A DNA stretch of 64,000 nt from Flavobacterium circumlabens (GCF_004345565.1 NZ_SLWA01000001.1:777892-841891), one strand, 5' to 3'; numbered from the stretch's first letter, positions 17,788-26,602 are shown. Numbers and translations are program-made. Notes: a model not told the origin generated them from the sequence alone.

Positions 17788-18690
17788 ATGAAAAACGTTC
17801 TTGTCATTTATTATTCCCAATCCGGACAACTGGAATCGATTGCACAAAATATTGCAAAACCATTCCTTAATTCAGAAGAGATCCAGGTAACTTTTCATGA
17901 AATACAATTAGAGCAGCCATTTCCGTTTCCATGGGATAAAACTTCTTTTTTTGATGCTTTCCCGGAAACTTTTCTTCAAATACCAACAGCATTAAAACCG
18001 GTTCCGGAAGAAATTTTAAATACAAAGTATGACTTGATCCTGTTTCATTATCAGGTTTGGTACTTATCCCCTTCTATTCCCATCAATTCATTTTTGAAAA
18101 GTGATTCAGGCAAAAAAATACTGAATAATACGCCTGTCATAACCATCAGCGGTTCCAGAAATATGTGGATCATGGCGCAGGAAAAAATCAAGGTTTTATT
18201 GCAGGAAGCAAATGCAGAATTAGTTGGAAATGTAGCACTGGTAGACCGTGTCGGAAATTTAATCAGTGTGATTACCATTGTAGAATGGATGTTCTCCGGA
18301 GTAAAGAAAAAGTATTTGGGGATTTTTCCGTTACCGGGAGTTTCAGACAAAGACATTCAGGAATCAGATAAGTTCGGAGAAGTGATACTTTCCCATTTTA
18401 ATCAGAATAAACTAAACGAATTGCAGCCCAGACTAGTGGCCATTGGAGGAGTTAAAATTAGCCCGTATCTGGTAACAGTAGATAAAACGGCCAATAAAAT
18501 TTTCAATAAATGGTCAAACCTGATTTATAAAAATCAAAAAAACAGAAAAAAGCTGCTGAAACTATTTTATGTTTATTTATTCCTCGCGATATGGTTAATC
18601 TCACCAATAGTATATATATTGCACCTTATTACCTATCCCGTTAAGTTAAAAAAAATAAAAAAAGAAACTCAATATTATCAGGGAGTTTAG
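17788..18690 (+). CDS. darA: Dialkylresorcinol condensing enzyme DarA
   Basis: DarA joins two beta-keto/acyl thioester chains to form the cyclohexanedione/resorcinol ring of dialkylresorcinols; it acts with DarB. The 300-residue protein begins with a flavodoxin-like VLVIYYSQSGQLESIAQNIA and ITISGSRNMWIMAQEK in the middle, and ends in a hydrophobic segment (YVYLFLAIWLISPIVYILHL, about 272-291), which suggests membrane attachment. It sits 16 bp before darB, the conserved arrangement in flexirubin loci. It supplies the alcohol half of the pigment. Confidence 0.9.
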   Translation: MKNVLVIYYSQSGQLESIAQNIAKPFLNSEEIQVTFHEIQLEQPFPFPWDKTSFFDAFPETFLQIPTALKPVPEEILNTKYDLILFHYQVWYLSPSIPINSFLKSDSGKKILNNTPVITISGSRNMWIMAQEKIKVLLQEANAELVGNVALVDRVGNLISVITIVEWMFSGVKKKYLGIFPLPGVSDKDIQESDKFGEVILSHFNQNKLNELQPRLVAIGGVKISPYLVTVDKTANKIFNKWSNLIYKNQKNRKKLLKLFYVYLFLAIWLISPIVYILHLITYPVKLKKIKKETQYYQGV

Positions 18691-18706
18691 TAGACGAAAT
18701 TAGATT

Positions 18707-19840
18707 ATGTTTGAAGTATATATTACCAAAGCTGCAAAATATTTGCCAAATGAAGCTGTTTCTAATGACGAAATGGAAGATTACTTAGGACTCATCAATG
18801 ATGCCGCTTCAAAAGCAAGACGCATTATTTTGCGCAATAATAAAATTACAAGTCGTTATTACGCCATAGATAAAACAGGAAAGAGTACACACAACAATGC
18901 CGAATTAACCCGAAACGCTGTTGTGCAATTGTTTGATGAAAACTTCACTGCACAAGATCTTGAAGTGCTTTCCTGCGGAACCTCAACACCTGATGTTTTC
19001 CTGCCTTCGCATGCTGCAATGGTACATGGTTTATTAAAAAATAAATCAGTAGAATTAAATTCATCAACCGGTGTTTGCTGCGCGGGAATGAACTCCTTAA
19101 AATTTGGTTTCCTTTCCGTACGATCAGGAAATTCCAAAAATGCAATTTGCACAGGATCTGAAAGAGTTTCGACCTGGCTGAATGCCCAAATGTACAATCA
19201 TGAAGCAGCCAATCTAAAAAGCCTGGAAGAGCAGCCTATTATTGCGTTCAAAAAAGACTTTCTACGCTGGATGTTATCTGATGGAGCCGGAGCTTTTTTA
19301 CTGGAAAATAAACCGAGAGGACCTATTTCCCTGAAAATCGAATGGATGGAAGCTTTTTCTTATGCGTACGAATTAGAAACCTGCATGTATGCCGGAGGTG
19401 ATAAATTAGAAAATGGCGAAATCAAAGCATGGAGCGATTATGCCCCTGAAGAATGGCTGAAGGAATCTGTTTTTGCCATCAAACAGGATGTGAAAATACT
19501 GGACGAATTTATTCTTTCCAAAGGAGCCGAAAGCATGAGAGATGCCATGGTGAAAAATAATATTACAGCAGATCAGGTGGATTATTTTATGCCGCACGTT
19601 TCTTCTAACTTTTTTGTGGAAGGATTAAAAAAAGGTCTGACGGAAAAAGGAATCGGAATGGCCGATTATAAATGGTTCATGAATCTTTCACGAGTTGGAA
19701 ATGTGGGTTCTGCCTCTATTTATTTAGCTTTGGAAGAATTAATGAATTCCGGTAATCTGAAAAAGGGAGACCGTATTCTTTTATCAGTTCCCGAAAGCGG
19801 GAGATTTTCTTTTGCCTATGCCTATTTAACCGTTTGCTAA
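18707..19840 (+). CDS. darB: Ketoacyl-ACP synthase III-like DarB
   Basis: DarB makes the 1,3-cyclohexanedione precursor by condensing a beta-ketoacyl thioester with an unsaturated partner. The KASIII triad is visible: Cys125 in GVCCAGMNS, His297 in FMPHVSSNF and Asn332 in GNVGSAS. Length (377) is slightly longer than FabH, as usual for this family. It is next to darA, and its stop overlaps the ATG of the following dehydratase by one base. The pair darA-darB is the best marker of the dialkylresorcinol branch. Confidence 0.92.
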   Translation: MFEVYITKAAKYLPNEAVSNDEMEDYLGLINDAASKARRIILRNNKITSRYYAIDKTGKSTHNNAELTRNAVVQLFDENFTAQDLEVLSCGTSTPDVFLPSHAAMVHGLLKNKSVELNSSTGVCCAGMNSLKFGFLSVRSGNSKNAICTGSERVSTWLNAQMYNHEAANLKSLEEQPIIAFKKDFLRWMLSDGAGAFLLENKPRGPISLKIEWMEAFSYAYELETCMYAGGDKLENGEIKAWSDYAPEEWLKESVFAIKQDVKILDEFILSKGAESMRDAMVKNNITADQVDYFMPHVSSNFFVEGLKKGLTEKGIGMADYKWFMNLSRVGNVGSASIYLALEELMNSGNLKKGDRILLSVPESGRFSFAYAYLTVC

Positions 19841-20271
19841 TGGAAACCACTTTAGTGTTAGAAAAAGAAGCTGTCGAGAATTTACTGCCACAAAAGTTTC
19901 CTTTTGTAATGGTAGATAAAATGTATTCGTTTACCGAAAACTCGTTAGTTTCCGGACTGAAGATTATAGACGATAATATATTTGCTGACCATAATTTTTT
20001 TCTGGAAGCCGGTTTAATTGAGCACATGGCCCAGTCTGTCGCATTACATACCGGATACGACTTCTTTTTGAAAAACGAAATAGCACCAACAGGTTATATT
20101 GGTTCTATAAAAGAAATTAAGATTAAGAAATTACCTAAAGTCAATGATACGATTCAGTCTACGGTAACCATTATACAGGAATTTGCCGGAATTACTCTGG
20201 TCGATATCGTAACGACTTTAAACAATGAAGAAATCGCTAACGGACAAATGAAAACCGTTTTAGCTAAATAA
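19840..20271 (+). CDS. Hotdog 3-hydroxyacyl-ACP dehydratase-like (His and Glu both present)
   Basis: A 143-residue single hotdog protein, FabZ/FabA-like. The ATG at 19840 overlaps the darB stop, which supports it over the earlier in-frame TTG. Catalytic residues can be placed as His51 (ADHNFF) and Glu61 (GLIEHMAQ); the loop between them is five residues shorter than in FabZ, where HFPGKPVMPG stands. It would remove water from 3-hydroxyacyl-ACP to create polyene double bonds. It is followed within 7 bp by a similar protein lacking the His. Confidence 0.8.
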   Translation: METTLVLEKEAVENLLPQKFPFVMVDKMYSFTENSLVSGLKIIDDNIFADHNFFLEAGLIEHMAQSVALHTGYDFFLKNEIAPTGYIGSIKEIKIKKLPKVNDTIQSTVTIIQEFAGITLVDIVTTLNNEEIANGQMKTVLAK

Positions 20272-20278
20272 TATCGGT

Positions 20279-20746
20279 ATGAGAACTGCTGTTGACATCC
20301 AGAATTATTTACCGCACCGGCCACCTATGCTCATGGTCGATTTAATTCTGAATGTAGATGCCAGTTACGTAGAAACCGTATTTTTGATAAAAGAAGACAA
20401 TATATTTGTCAGTAACGATGTTTTTATCGAAGCTGGTCTCATAGAAAATACCGCACAAACCTGTTCTGCTATAGTCGGGAAAAAATATTTTTTTGACGAG
20501 AATGGTTCAGAAAACGAAAACATAAATGTAATTGGTTTTATCAGTGCTATAAAAAACCTAAAAATACACGAACTGCCAAAAGCTTACGATACCATTATTA
20601 CCAGAGCAAATCTGGTTTCTAAATTTGAAGGCGACGATTATACTTTATGTACGATGAGCTGCGAAAGTGTACTGGGAGAAAAAAAACTTTTAGAGTGCGA
20701 AATTAATTTGTTCATTCAAAAATCAATTTCGACTGTAGTATCCTAA
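20279..20746 (+). CDS. Hotdog dehydratase-like protein lacking the catalytic His
   Basis: A 155-residue relative of the preceding protein, with LPHRPPMLMVD near the N-terminus as in FabZ and the short-loop sequence VSNDVFIEAGLIENTAQ. The position of the catalytic His is Asn46, while Glu56 is kept. In FabZ-type dimers each active site takes His from one chain and the acid from the other, so this protein could work as a partner rather than alone. Comparable paired dehydratases (ApeI and ApeP) operate in E. coli aryl polyene synthesis. Partnership with the upstream gene is inferred from adjacency. Confidence 0.78.
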   Translation: MRTAVDIQNYLPHRPPMLMVDLILNVDASYVETVFLIKEDNIFVSNDVFIEAGLIENTAQTCSAIVGKKYFFDENGSENENINVIGFISAIKNLKIHELPKAYDTIITRANLVSKFEGDDYTLCTMSCESVLGEKKLLECEINLFIQKSISTVVS

Positions 20747-20769
20747 TTTCAATAGAAAACTAAACTGTC

Positions 20770-21174
20770 ATGGAAAAAGAAAAAGTACCACAGGACAAAG
20801 GCAATTTAACCAAAAACAACCTGAAAGAATTGTTATACGCGACCGACGAAAACGGGGATTATACAACGACTTTAAGTACCGGCTGGGAACCAAAGACAAT
20901 TGCACTTTCCAATTCTATTGATGATATTAACGAAAGGATTGCCGAAGCAAAATTGCAGGTTGAAACTGGTAAAGCAAGTCCGATTTGTTATTATATGGAA
21001 CGCAATAAAATGGATCTGACCATTTTGGCAAGTTATGTCGGAATGTGGAAATGGCGTGTGAAAAGACATTTTAAACCCTCCGTTTTTGCCAAATTAAACG
21101 ATACTATTTTACAGAAATATGCCGACGCTTTTGAGATATCAATAGCCGAACTAAAAAATATCAAAAAAGACTAA
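20770..21174 (+). CDS. Small HTH-like protein of unknown function
   Basis: A 134-residue cytoplasmic protein without a recognised name. The first 70 residues are polar and possibly flexible. Residues about 75-130 (from YYMERNKMDLTILASYVGMW to YADAFEISIAELKNI) have the spacing of a Cro/C1-type helix-turn-helix: an LASYVG helix, a recognition-like helix WKWRVKRHF, and the closing ISIAELKNI. Its TAA overlaps the next ATG by one base, so it is coupled to the BtrH-like gene. It may be a pathway regulator or an adaptor using an HTH fold. Confidence 0.65.
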   Translation: MEKEKVPQDKGNLTKNNLKELLYATDENGDYTTTLSTGWEPKTIALSNSIDDINERIAEAKLQVETGKASPICYYMERNKMDLTILASYVGMWKWRVKRHFKPSVFAKLNDTILQKYADAFEISIAELKNIKKD

Positions 21175-22172
21175 TGCAAACTAATTTCACACATCATCAA
21201 TCTGCCCATTGCGAGAATGGAGTAGCTTCGAATTTGTTAAAAAACAACGGACTGAGCATCAGTGAACCGATGGTTTTTGGGATTGGTTCCGGGCTTTTTT
21301 TCGTATACCTCCCTTTTATAAAAGTCAATCACGCCCCGGCAATTAGTTACAGAACATTGCCCGGACAGATTTTTAATAAGGTGGCAAGCCGTTTGAATCT
21401 AAAAATTAAAAGACAAAAATTCTCTTCCGTAGCAAGTGCCAATGCAGCATTGGATGCGAATTTAAAAAACAATATTCCAACCGGATTACAAGTTGGTGTG
21501 TATCATTTGAGTTATTTCCCTGATGAATACCGCTTTCATTTTAACGCGCACAATTTAGTTGTTTATGGCAAAACCGAAACGGACTATTTAGTAAGTGATC
21601 CTGTAATGGAAACCGTTACTACTTTAACGCATGACGAATTAGATAAGGTACGTTTTGCCAAAGGTGCTTTTGCACCACGGGGTCAAATGTATTATCCGAT
21701 TCAGATTCCAAAAGAGGTAGATTTGAAAAGTGCCATCCTGAAAGGGATCAAAAATACCTGTCGCGACATGCTGGCTCCCATGCCCATTATTGGTGTCCGC
21801 GGAATTAAATTTGTATCCAGACAAATTAGAAAATGGCCTGTAAAACACGGCACTAAAAAAGCCAATCATTATCTGGCGCAAATGGTACGAATGCAGGAGG
21901 AAATTGGAACCGGAGGCGGTGGTTTCCGTTTTATTTATGCTGCTTTTTTACAGGAAGCTTCGGTTATTCTGAACAATGAAGAACTGAAAGTACTTTCTAA
22001 GGAAATGACCCAAATTGGAGATTCATGGCGTGATTTTGCCGTAGAAGCATCGCGCATTTATAAAAACAGAAGTGCCAAAGAAGATGCCTACAATACTATT
22101 GCCGATGAACTTCTGGACATTGCCAACAGAGAAGAACTCTTTTTCAAAAAATTAAAAAAAGCAATTAGCTAA
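21174..22172 (+). CDS. BtrH-like acyl-ACP transferase candidate
   Basis: A 332-residue protein that resembles the BtrH N-terminal family, Cys-dependent enzymes that move an acyl group from an ACP to an acceptor in butirosin assembly. Papain-like elements are visible: Cys13 in SAHCENGVASNLL, His126 in FNAHNLVVYG, and Asp142 in YLVSDPV. The last third is helical (about 210-330). It is coupled to the HTH-like gene upstream and lies 7 bp from an ABC exporter. Transfer of the aryl polyene from ACP to dialkylresorcinol, which would form the flexirubin ester, is a reasonable inference but is unproven; a peptidase-like role is the alternative. Confidence 0.75.
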   Translation: MQTNFTHHQSAHCENGVASNLLKNNGLSISEPMVFGIGSGLFFVYLPFIKVNHAPAISYRTLPGQIFNKVASRLNLKIKRQKFSSVASANAALDANLKNNIPTGLQVGVYHLSYFPDEYRFHFNAHNLVVYGKTETDYLVSDPVMETVTTLTHDELDKVRFAKGAFAPRGQMYYPIQIPKEVDLKSAILKGIKNTCRDMLAPMPIIGVRGIKFVSRQIRKWPVKHGTKKANHYLAQMVRMQEEIGTGGGGFRFIYAAFLQEASVILNNEELKVLSKEMTQIGDSWRDFAVEASRIYKNRSAKEDAYNTIADELLDIANREELFFKKLKKAIS

Positions 22173-22179
22173 ACATATT

Positions 22180-22932
22180 TTGCATCCCATTATAAAAATA
22201 GAATCCCTTTCGAAAAAGTACAAAAATGCAGAACTGTATTCTTTGAACGATTTCTCGCTGAACATATACGAAGGCCAGATTTTCGGATTATTAGGTCCGA
22301 ACGGAGCCGGAAAAACAACTTTGATTTCCATGCTTTGCGGATTAGTAAAACCAACCTCAGGTCATTTTACTATTCATGATCTGAACTACGCCAGTCATGC
22401 TTCAAAAATTAAAAAAATTATTGGCGTTGTACCGCAGGAATATGCGTTATATCCAACCTTAACCGCCAGGGAAAACCTGCATTATTTTGGAAGCATGTAC
22501 GGTCTGAAAGGTTCCTATCTGAAAGATAAAGTAATCGAAACGTTAGATCTTTTAGGGCTTTTGAAATTCGCTGATAAACGCATCGAAACCTTTTCGGGCG
22601 GGATGAAACGAAGAGTAAACCTGATTGCCGGAATTCTGCACAATCCGAAAGTTTTGTTTTTAGATGAACCAACCGTAGGCGTTGACGTTCAATCCAAAAA
22701 TGCAATTATAGATTATTTGAAACTCTTAAATCAAAACGGAACTACCATTATTTATACTTCGCATCATTTAGCCGAAGCGGAAGATTTCTGTACCAATATT
22801 GCTATTCTGGATCAGGGAAGTATTTATGCGCAGGGAACTCCTTCCGGTTTGATTGCTGCTACTGCCGGAGCCAGAAATCTCGAAGAAGTTTTTATTTCAT
22901 TAACCGGTAAAAACTTAAGAGATGGTCTATAA
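22180..22932 (+). CDS. ABC transporter ATP-binding protein
   Basis: A 250-residue ATPase with a Walker A GPNGAGKTT, Q-loop PQEYALYPTLT, signature FSGGMKRR, Walker B VLFLDEPTVGVD and H-loop YTSHHLAEAED. The likely start is TTG at 22180: the first in-frame ATG lies after Walker A and would destroy the domain. It overlaps its permease by 11 bp. The pair is an ABC-2 type exporter embedded in the pigment genes, so flexirubin or a precursor is the expected cargo. Confidence 0.92.
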   Translation: MHPIIKIESLSKKYKNAELYSLNDFSLNIYEGQIFGLLGPNGAGKTTLISMLCGLVKPTSGHFTIHDLNYASHASKIKKIIGVVPQEYALYPTLTARENLHYFGSMYGLKGSYLKDKVIETLDLLGLLKFADKRIETFSGGMKRRVNLIAGILHNPKVLFLDEPTVGVDVQSKNAIIDYLKLLNQNGTTIIYTSHHLAEAEDFCTNIAILDQGSIYAQGTPSGLIAATAGARNLEEVFISLTGKNLRDGL

Positions 22933-24205
22933 AATCTGGATGTCGGTCGTAAAAGAATTTTTACTGCTCAAACGCGATTTAGGCGGTTTGATTATTTTGT
23001 TTATCATGCCCTTGGTACTTGTCATCACGGTAACTTTAATACAGGACAGTACTTTTAAAACCATTAGCGATACTAAAATTCCGATTTTACTGGTCGACAA
23101 TGACAAAGGTTCTGTTTCTAAAACTGTTTTTGATAATCTCGAAAAAAGCAATTTGTTTAGCGTTGTCACTCAGATTGACAACAAACCCATTACGGAAGAA
23201 GTTGCCAAAGAAGCCGTTTACAAAGGAAAATTTCAATTGGCGATTGTAATTCCGAAAAACCTGAGTGTCGATTTACAAACCAAAATTGATCAGAATGTAG
23301 CCAAAATTGTCAGCAGTATGGGTTTAACCGACAGCACGGCAACGGCGGAACCTTCTAAAATAATCAAGGAAAAAGAAGTGAAATTGTATTTTGATCCGGC
23401 GGTTCAGATGAGTTTTAAAAATGCGGTCATGAGTTCTATTGATAAAATGATTTCACAAATCGAGACTAAATCAATTTATACCACTTTTCAGAATCAGTTA
23501 GGAGAAGGCACTGCTTCATTCGAACAAAAGAGTTTTATTACGTTTAAAGAAATCATTCCGAAAATAAACAACAAAGAAATTCTTCCCAATTCGGTGCAGC
23601 ATAATGTTCCGGCCTGGACGCTTTTTGCCATATTCTTTATTGTAATTCCGTTGTCTATCAATATCGTAAAAGAAAAATCACAAGGAACATTCGTACGATT
23701 GTTAACCAATCCGGTTTCCAATCTGATTGTCATCATCGGAAAAACCATTACGTATTCTGTGATCTGTATGATTCAGTTTTATATGATGGTTGCGGTTGCG
23801 ATTTTTCTGTTTCCGCATATTGGCCTGCCTCCTTTAAATATCGAAGGGCATTTGTTTTTAATGAGTGTCGTGGCGCTATTTTCAGGATTTGCCGCCATCG
23901 GATTCGGAATTTTATTAGGAACTGTTGCCAGCACCCAGGAACAATCTGCGCCGTTTGGTGCAACGAGTGTACTCATATTAGCAGCGATTGGCGGAGTCTG
24001 GGTTCCTGTTTTCGCCATGCCGAAAATCATGCAGGTCATAGCCAAATCGTCTCCTATGAATTGGGGACTGGAAGCCTTTTACGATGTCCTGCTGCGCAAC
24101 GTAACGTTATTAGAAATCATTCCAAAAATAAGTTTATTGTTTTTGTTTTTTATCATCACAACCTCCATCGCATTATTTTATGACAAAAAGAAAAGAACAG
24201 TTTAA
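22922..24205 (+). CDS. ABC-2 type transporter permease
   Basis: A 427-residue inner-membrane permease. One membrane helix near the N-terminus (GGLIILFIMPLVLVITVTLI) is followed by a large extracytoplasmic domain (about 50-230), then five further helices from WTLFAIFFIVIPLSINIV to LLFLFFIITTSIALF. This layout matches the ABC-2 export family. It overlaps the ATPase gene upstream and the thioesterase gene downstream (26 bp), so the three are translated together. Substrate is inferred from context to be the pigment or a lipid-like intermediate. Confidence 0.9.
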   Translation: MVYKIWMSVVKEFLLLKRDLGGLIILFIMPLVLVITVTLIQDSTFKTISDTKIPILLVDNDKGSVSKTVFDNLEKSNLFSVVTQIDNKPITEEVAKEAVYKGKFQLAIVIPKNLSVDLQTKIDQNVAKIVSSMGLTDSTATAEPSKIIKEKEVKLYFDPAVQMSFKNAVMSSIDKMISQIETKSIYTTFQNQLGEGTASFEQKSFITFKEIIPKINNKEILPNSVQHNVPAWTLFAIFFIVIPLSINIVKEKSQGTFVRLLTNPVSNLIVIIGKTITYSVICMIQFYMMVAVAIFLFPHIGLPPLNIEGHLFLMSVVALFSGFAAIGFGILLGTVASTQEQSAPFGATSVLILAAIGGVWVPVFAMPKIMQVIAKSSPMNWGLEAFYDVLLRNVTLLEIIPKISLLFLFFIITTSIALFYDKKKRTV

Positions 24206-24629
24206 CGAAGCCACTGACCTGACGGTAACGCACGAAATCAGAATTCGTTTTAACGAAACTGATCCGCTTGGCATTGTCTGGCATGGAAATTACATTACCT
24301 ATTTTGAGGATGGACGGGAAGCGTTTGGCCGCCAGCACGGACTTACCTACCTGGATATTGGCAACACAGGTTACACGACCCCGATTGTAAAATCAAAATG
24401 CGAGCATAAATTATCCCTTCGTTACGGCGATGTGGTAACGATAGAAACAACCGTAGTGGATACTCCGGCTGCTAAAATGATTTACCGTTTTAAAATAATC
24501 GATGCCAAAGGCGAAGTAGCCTGCACTGGCGAAACTGTTCAGGTATTTTTAGACGGCGACGGAAATTTAATGCTGACCAATCCTCCTTTCTACGAAGAAT
24601 GGAAGAGAAAAGTAGGGTTATTAACGTAG
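24180..24629 (+). CDS. Acyl-CoA/acyl-ACP thioesterase, 4HBT family
   Basis: A 149-residue YbgC-like hotdog thioesterase. The 4-hydroxybenzoyl-CoA thioesterase motif is present as FNETDPLGIVWHGNY with the catalytic-type Asp28 and His35. It could release a finished aryl polyene acid from ACP or clear misloaded carriers. It overlaps the permease gene by 26 bp. A 96-bp spacer with a repeat of the AATCTGTG type separates it from the next ketosynthase. Confidence 0.87.
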   Translation: MTKRKEQFNEATDLTVTHEIRIRFNETDPLGIVWHGNYITYFEDGREAFGRQHGLTYLDIGNTGYTTPIVKSKCEHKLSLRYGDVVTIETTVVDTPAAKMIYRFKIIDAKGEVACTGETVQVFLDGDGNLMLTNPPFYEEWKRKVGLLT

Positions 24630-24660
24630 AACACTAATTTTCAATAATTACAAAATAAAA

Positions 24661-24708
24661 AATCTGCGTTAATCCTTTTAATCCGTACAATCTGTGGCCG
24701 ATTTACCC
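24661..24708. repeat. Spacer repeat of the AATCTG(T/C)G family, copy 1
   Basis: AATCTGCGTTAATCCTTTTA, then AATCCGTAC and AATCTGTGGC, form a phrase-like array between the thioesterase and the ketosynthase gene. Similar words recur at 26531-26602 and 30646-30735. Confidence 0.5.
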
Positions 24709-24725
24709 GCCAGAAAAAAAGAAAA

Positions 24726-25877
24726 ATGACAAGAGCAATCTATATCACCGAAACCAATTGTATAACACCTTTAGGGTTTGATGTCAAATCGAATACCGAG
24801 GCGATTCTTCGTGGTGATTCCGGTATTCAATTACATGACGATCTTTCTCTGATGCCGATGCCGTTTTATGCTTCAATTATAAATAATGAAAAACTAAACA
24901 GTGCCTTTGAGAAAATCAGCACTGATACAAAATATTCCCGTCTGGAGAAAATGATGATTCTGGCTTTAGAACCTATTATCAAAAATTCAGAAATTGATTT
25001 AAATTCCAAAACAGCATTTATCCTTTCGACTACAAAAGGAAATGTTACAGCGCTAAAAAAGGATTCAGACGACAGTTTTCAAAATGCTCATTTGGATGTT
25101 TTAGCAAAAAATATTGCCGATTTCTTCGGATTTCAAACGCAGCCAATTGTTGTTTCGAATGCCTGTGTTTCCGGAATTTTAGCGATTTCCGTTGCCAAAA
25201 GATTAATTCAGTCGGAACTGTATGACAATGCTTTTGTCATTGCCGGCGATGAAGTTTCGGAGTTTGTGTTATCCGGGTTTAATGCCTTTCAGGCCATGAG
25301 TGATTTGCCCTGCAAGCCCTATTCTAAAAACAGAACCGGAGTAAGTTTAGGCGAAGCAACGGCTGCAGTTTTACTTTCAACGGATGCCACAAACGCAAAA
25401 ATAAAAGTGATTGGAGACAGTTCGATAAACGATGCCAATCATATTTCCGGTCCGTCGAGAACAGGTGAAGGTTTGTACCGAAGTATTCAGAATGCGTTGA
25501 AAGAAGCTCAAATTGAAGTCGATAAAATCGATTATATTTCAGCACACGGAACCGCGACTCCGTTCAATGATGAAATGGAAGCCATCGCCTTAAACCGTTT
25601 AGGTTTACAAAATGTCCCGATAAACAGTCTGAAAGGATTTTACGGTCACACTTTAGGCGCTTCAGGATTATTAGAAACCGTTATTTCAATTGAATCTGCC
25701 AATCAGAATCTGCTTTTTGAATCCAAAGGATTTGATGAAATCGGCGTAAGTGAAACTATAAATGTAATTGAGAAGAATGAAAAGGCAACTATTCAATTTT
25801 TCCTGAAGACGGCTTCCGGATTTGGTGGCTGTAATACGGCTGTGGTTTTTGAAAAAGTGAAACACGAATTGCACTAA
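24726..25877 (+). CDS. Beta-ketoacyl-ACP synthase, complete active site
   Basis: A 383-residue thiolase-fold condensing enzyme with Cys147 (NACVSG), His274 (SAHGTATP) and His308 (FYGHTLGASG). It is shorter than the ketosynthase at 13671 but has the whole triad. It begins a second group of condensation genes and is followed by an inserted lipoprotein gene, which splits it from the KS-like gene at 26612. A role in priming or in making the acyl chains of the dialkylresorcinol is possible. Confidence 0.88.
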   Translation: MTRAIYITETNCITPLGFDVKSNTEAILRGDSGIQLHDDLSLMPMPFYASIINNEKLNSAFEKISTDTKYSRLEKMMILALEPIIKNSEIDLNSKTAFILSTTKGNVTALKKDSDDSFQNAHLDVLAKNIADFFGFQTQPIVVSNACVSGILAISVAKRLIQSELYDNAFVIAGDEVSEFVLSGFNAFQAMSDLPCKPYSKNRTGVSLGEATAAVLLSTDATNAKIKVIGDSSINDANHISGPSRTGEGLYRSIQNALKEAQIEVDKIDYISAHGTATPFNDEMEAIALNRLGLQNVPINSLKGFYGHTLGASGLLETVISIESANQNLLFESKGFDEIGVSETINVIEKNEKATIQFFLKTASGFGGCNTAVVFEKVKHELH

Positions 25878-25894
25878 TTTTCACAGATTAATTA
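25875..25894 (+). repeat. 20-bp direct repeat, left copy
   Basis: TAATTTTCACAGATTAATTA begins at the stop codon of the ketosynthase gene. An exact copy is at 26531-26550, so the pair brackets the lipoprotein gene. Confidence 0.85.
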
Positions 25895-25906
25895 TTGATA
25901 ATAAAA

Positions 25907-26521
25907 ATGAAAGTATCAAAATTCATATTTATAATTCTTGTTCTTCTTTCATCTTTCGGATGCAAAAAGAAAGAAGTGTCTGAATCTGATTTTGAAAAAG
26001 GCGTAATGAATAGTGTCTTTATCGAAATTGTAGATTCAATCTATATGGATCGAAGAATTATGTTTCCACCTCCAAGTCCAAAAATAGTAGATTTTAGAAA
26101 AAACATAATAGATACAATTGGATATCATGATAAACTAAAAAGATATCAGATAGAACAAGACAGTATTAAAAATGATAAAAATAAAATTATAATAGGTGTA
26201 TATGATTTTGTAGTTAACAATAAAATTAGAAATAACAAATTTGATTTAACACCTTTTAAAAATAATGAAAAATTTGATTTTCAATATGTTTCTAAATATC
26301 CTAAAGAGATATATTGGGATATAAATAATAAAAATAGTAAAATGCCTGCTGGCACAATTGAAATTTCTAATATTCATTTTAATAAAACCAAAACTTCCGG
26401 AACTATAACTGCAAGTGCTTCTTGCGGAGGTGGAAAATGCGGAAGAGGATTTATAATTACAATTAAAAATAAAGCAGGAAACTGGCATATTACAAATGTT
26501 GAGCAAACCTGGGTTTCTTAA
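25907..26521 (+). CDS. Predicted lipoprotein of unknown function, probable insertion
   Basis: A 204-residue protein that starts with a lipoprotein signal peptide (MKVSKFIFIILVLLSSFGC, lipobox Cys19), preferring the ATG at 25907 to the TTG at 25895. The mature part is very Asn/Lys/Ile-rich and coded by notably AT-rich DNA compared with its neighbours. A conserved-looking motif SCGGGKCGRGFI occurs near residue 171. It interrupts a run of condensation genes and is flanked by exact 20-bp direct repeats, which suggests that it was added to the operon. I know no function for it. Confidence 0.72.
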   Translation: MKVSKFIFIILVLLSSFGCKKKEVSESDFEKGVMNSVFIEIVDSIYMDRRIMFPPPSPKIVDFRKNIIDTIGYHDKLKRYQIEQDSIKNDKNKIIIGVYDFVVNNKIRNNKFDLTPFKNNEKFDFQYVSKYPKEIYWDINNKNSKMPAGTIEISNIHFNKTKTSGTITASASCGGGKCGRGFIITIKNKAGNWHITNVEQTWVS

Positions 26522-26530
26522 AAAAGGAAG

Positions 26531-26602
26531 TAATTTTCACAGATTAATTAGTGTAATTTCAACCCAAAACAATCCCGTGTAAATTTGTGGAATTAGTGTT
26601 AA
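26531..26602 (+). repeat. 20-bp direct repeat, right copy, and further spacer repeat words
   Basis: The right copy (26531-26550) of the repeat that flanks the lipoprotein gene is followed by AATTAGTGTAA, GTGTAAATTTGTGG and AATTAGTGTTAA, words of the same phrase-like family seen at 24661 and 30646. Confidence 0.75.

Noticed and set aside
25875..26550. Insertion sequence around the lipoprotein gene
   Set aside because: Direct repeats flank it, but there is no transposase and no terminal inverted repeats.
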